Shown: one piece after another, positions 6,159-7,374 of the stretch
How positions within the stretch are numbered: the stretch's first letter is position 1
Layout: every line of letters begins with the position of its first letter
DNA from: Bifidobacterium sp. UBA6881
GTDB lineage: Bacteria > Actinomycetota > Actinomycetes > Actinomycetales > Bifidobacteriaceae
Reading direction: 5' to 3'
Assembly: GCA_002451435.1 (NCBI GenBank)
Contig: DKCF01000007.1
Location: 3,865 to 11,238, forward strand
Length of the DNA stretch: 7,374 nucleotides
The notes under the pieces: generated by a model
Told to the model about the DNA's origin: nothing
Seen by the model: only the letters and a program-made list of their open reading frames with translations
Database searches by the model: none
Made by a program: the position numbers and the translations under genes

Positions 6159-6839
6159 ATGGGACAGATTATTTCGCAATTCATCGCCGACTACGGCGAG
6201 CTGCTCGTCGAGGGCGTGCGCGACACGCTCATCATGACCGCGGTGGCCACTTTCCTGGCGTATGTGATCGGTCTGCCGGTCGGCGTGCTGCTCATCACCT
6301 CCGCGAAGAAGGGCATCCGCCCGAACGCGCCGCTCAACACGGTGCTCGGTTGGATCGTGAACATCGTGCGTTCGGTGCCGTTCATCATCCTGCTGGTCGC
6401 CCTGATTCCGCTGACCCGCCTCATCGTCGGCACTTCGCTCGGCGTTCCGGGCGCGATCGTGCCGCTGGTCGTCACCGCGGCGCCGTTCGTGGCCCGCGTG
6501 GTCGAACAGTCGCTCGCCGAGGTGGACGGCAGTCTGGTCGAGGCCGCGCAAAGCTTCGGCGCGAGCAACCTGCAGATCGTGTTCAAAGTGCTGCTGTTCG
6601 AAAGCCTGCCGTCGCTGATCCGAGGCGCCGCGTTGACGTTCATCACCCTCTTCGGCTTCTCCGCGATGGCCGGCACCGTGGGCGCGGGCGGCCTGGGAGA
6701 CATCGCCATTCGATACGGCTACCAGCGTTACCAGTATGACGTGATGACCGTCGCCGTTGTGCTGTGCGTGGTGCTTGTGCAGATCGTGCAGACCGTCGGC
6801 GACGCGGTGTCGAACGGCATCGACCACCACGAGCGCTGA
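6159..6839 (+). CDS. metI: Methionine ABC transporter permease
   Basis: This integral membrane subunit forms the substrate channel as a homodimer with two MetN. The 226-residue product shows five hydrophobic segments, roughly at 22-47, 62-91, 95-115, 155-178 and 194-215, the usual MetI topology. The cytoplasmic coupling loop is clear: EAAQSFGASN from 128 to 137 with LP at 150-151, matching the EAA---GA---------LP pattern that docks on the ATPase. The length is typical. Translation begins one base after the metN stop codon; the ribosome binding site AGGTGA (6147-6152) is inside the metN tail. It is the last gene of the operon and is followed by a strong inverted repeat. Confidence 0.95.
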   Translation: MGQIISQFIADYGELLVEGVRDTLIMTAVATFLAYVIGLPVGVLLITSAKKGIRPNAPLNTVLGWIVNIVRSVPFIILLVALIPLTRLIVGTSLGVPGAIVPLVVTAAPFVARVVEQSLAEVDGSLVEAAQSFGASNLQIVFKVLLFESLPSLIRGAALTFITLFGFSAMAGTVGAGGLGDIAIRYGYQRYQYDVMTVAVVLCVVLVQIVQTVGDAVSNGIDHHER

Positions 6840-6843
6840 TTCC

Positions 6844-6859
6844 ATGCCGTGGACGGCAT
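6844..6859 (+). repeat. Small hairpin after metI
   Basis: ATGCCG (6844-6849) pairs with CGGCAT (6854-6859) around a four-base loop, five bases after the metI stop codon. There is no T run. It probably contributes to the 3' end of the metI mRNA ahead of the larger repeat at 6894-6949. Confidence 0.4.
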
Positions 6860-6893
6860 ACCACGTCTGCGGCGCCGAATAACGATCGGCATA

Positions 6894-6949
6894 AGAAATG
6901 GGATGGTCGGACGCAAACATAATCGTTTGTGTCCGACCATCCCATTTCT
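6894..6949. terminator. Long inverted repeat, probable bidirectional terminator
   Basis: The outer arms of 19 bases (6894-6912 and 6931-6949) match perfectly. After one G-U pair (6913/6930) the stem continues for five more pairs to a six-base loop (6919-6924), giving a stem of 25 pairs. The foot of the stem is A-rich on the left and T-rich on the right (ATTTCT, then AGTTATATATT), so each strand ends its stem in a T-rich stretch. It lies between the convergent metI and yqeY-like genes, where a shared terminator is expected. The rest of the gap, 6950-7077, shows only a weaker inverted repeat at 6991-7015. Confidence 0.7.
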
Positions 6950-6990
6950 AGTTATATATTGCACGGGGCGTGCGCATTGCGCGACGGCAA

Positions 6991-7015
6991 ATGAAACCAG
7001 GCGAACGCGTTTCAT
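6991..7015 (-). repeat. Weak hairpin downstream of the YqeY-domain gene
   Basis: ATGAAAC (6991-6997) pairs with GTTTCAT (7009-7015) over an 11-base loop. Read on the minus strand, the second arm ends in CATTTG, a weak T-rich tail, 62 bases past the stop codon of the YqeY-domain gene. It may act as a minor terminator for that gene. Confidence 0.3.
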
Positions 7016-7077
7016 CGGCATTCGCTACTGGAATCTCCGGGAATCCTGTTCTTCCGCCACGCCTCCCTACCGTTTCC

Positions 7078-7374
7078 TCACTTGTTGAGTTCGGCCTTGA
7101 CGAGGCCTGCCAGCTTGCCGCCGTCGACGGTCTTGCCCGCGAGCGCAGCGCGGGCGGCCTTGATGACGCGGCCCATGTCCTTGGGGCCTGCCGGGTTCAC
7201 TTCGGCCACTGCGTCGGCGATGGCCTTGGCGTAGTCCTCATCGCTTGCTGCGGCGGGCAGGAAGGTCTCCAGGAAGTCGGCTTCGGCGGTTTCGGGAGCC
7301 GCCTTGTCGGCCAGTCCCTTGTCTTCGTACAGTTTGGCGGTTTCGCGGCGGGTCTTGACGCCCTTCTGGATGAC
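7078..7374 (-). CDS. GatB/YqeY-domain protein, C-terminal part
   Basis: The gene runs off the right edge of the window; 98 codons plus the TGA stop (7080-7078) are visible, with the start outside. The visible protein reads VIQKGVKTRRETAKLYED at its beginning, then ETAEADFLETFLPAA, and ends GRVIKAARAALAGKTVDGGKLAGLVKAELNK. These match the pattern of the small YqeY family: a K-R-rich helix, the acidic EADFLETFLP segment, and a C-terminal helical part resembling the tRNA-binding tail of GatB. Full-length members are about 150 residues, so roughly a third is missing. The molecular role is not firmly established; a link to tRNA-dependent amidation is inferred from the shared domain only. It is convergent to metI. 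Confidence 0.87.
   Translation of the reverse strand, partial: VIQKGVKTRRETAKLYEDKGLADKAAPETAEADFLETFLPAAASDEDYAKAIADAVAEVNPAGPKDMGRVIKAARAALAGKTVDGGKLAGLVKAELNK

Noticed and set aside
5874..6920. Minus-strand open frame of 348 codons across metN and metI
   Set aside because: It is antisense to the ATPase and permease genes and rich in His, Arg, Asp and Gln as such shadows are. It begins inside the long inverted repeat.
6849..7088. Plus-strand small open frame of 79 codons after metI
   Set aside because: It reads straight through the 56-base inverted repeat, has no ribosome binding site or recognisable motif, and overlaps the end of the convergent YqeY-domain gene.

Overview
The window looks like a chromosomal core segment from a high-GC Gram-positive bacterium. 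Bifidobacterium is the best fit, judged from the overall protein character, strong G/C bias at third codon positions and GGAG-type ribosome binding sites. That assignment is recognition by eye, not a database result. I see no phage, insertion sequence, CRISPR array, tRNA or rRNA.

Layout, left to right. Positions 1-182 hold no gene but carry two hairpins on the minus strand, the outer one followed by a T run, which close the minus-strand block. nadE (183-1880, minus) encodes glutamine-dependent NAD+ synthetase. A 109-base gap full of overlapping inverted repeats separates it from an M20-family metal-dependent amidohydrolase gene (1990-3159, minus). A divergent intergenic region (3160-3314) then leads to a Cof-type HAD phosphatase gene (3315-4127, plus). 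Next comes a 203-base regulatory gap with a C-rich, G-poor stretch, an AT-rich promoter zone, a palindrome and a leader hairpin. This gap precedes a complete methionine ABC transporter operon: metQ (lipoprotein receptor, 4331-5176), metN (ATPase, 5285-6157) and metI (permease, 6159-6839). Convergent to it, entering from the right edge, is the C-terminal part of a GatB/YqeY-domain protein (7078-7374, minus). The 238-base gap between metI and that gene holds a very strong inverted repeat that probably terminates transcription both ways.

The Met proteins form one machine. MetQ captures methionine outside the membrane, MetI forms the membrane channel as a dimer, and MetN hydrolyses ATP. Two features of the operon stand out. 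A textbook intrinsic terminator lies between metQ and metN, which would make the receptor more abundant than the ATPase and permease. MetN also lacks the C-terminal methionine-sensing domain of the E. coli enzyme and ends in a short His/Ala/Asn-rich tail instead. The remaining genes are housekeeping or general metabolic genes with no evident functional link to the transporter. I found no convincing novel multi-gene system here; the items of interest are regulatory and domain-level.
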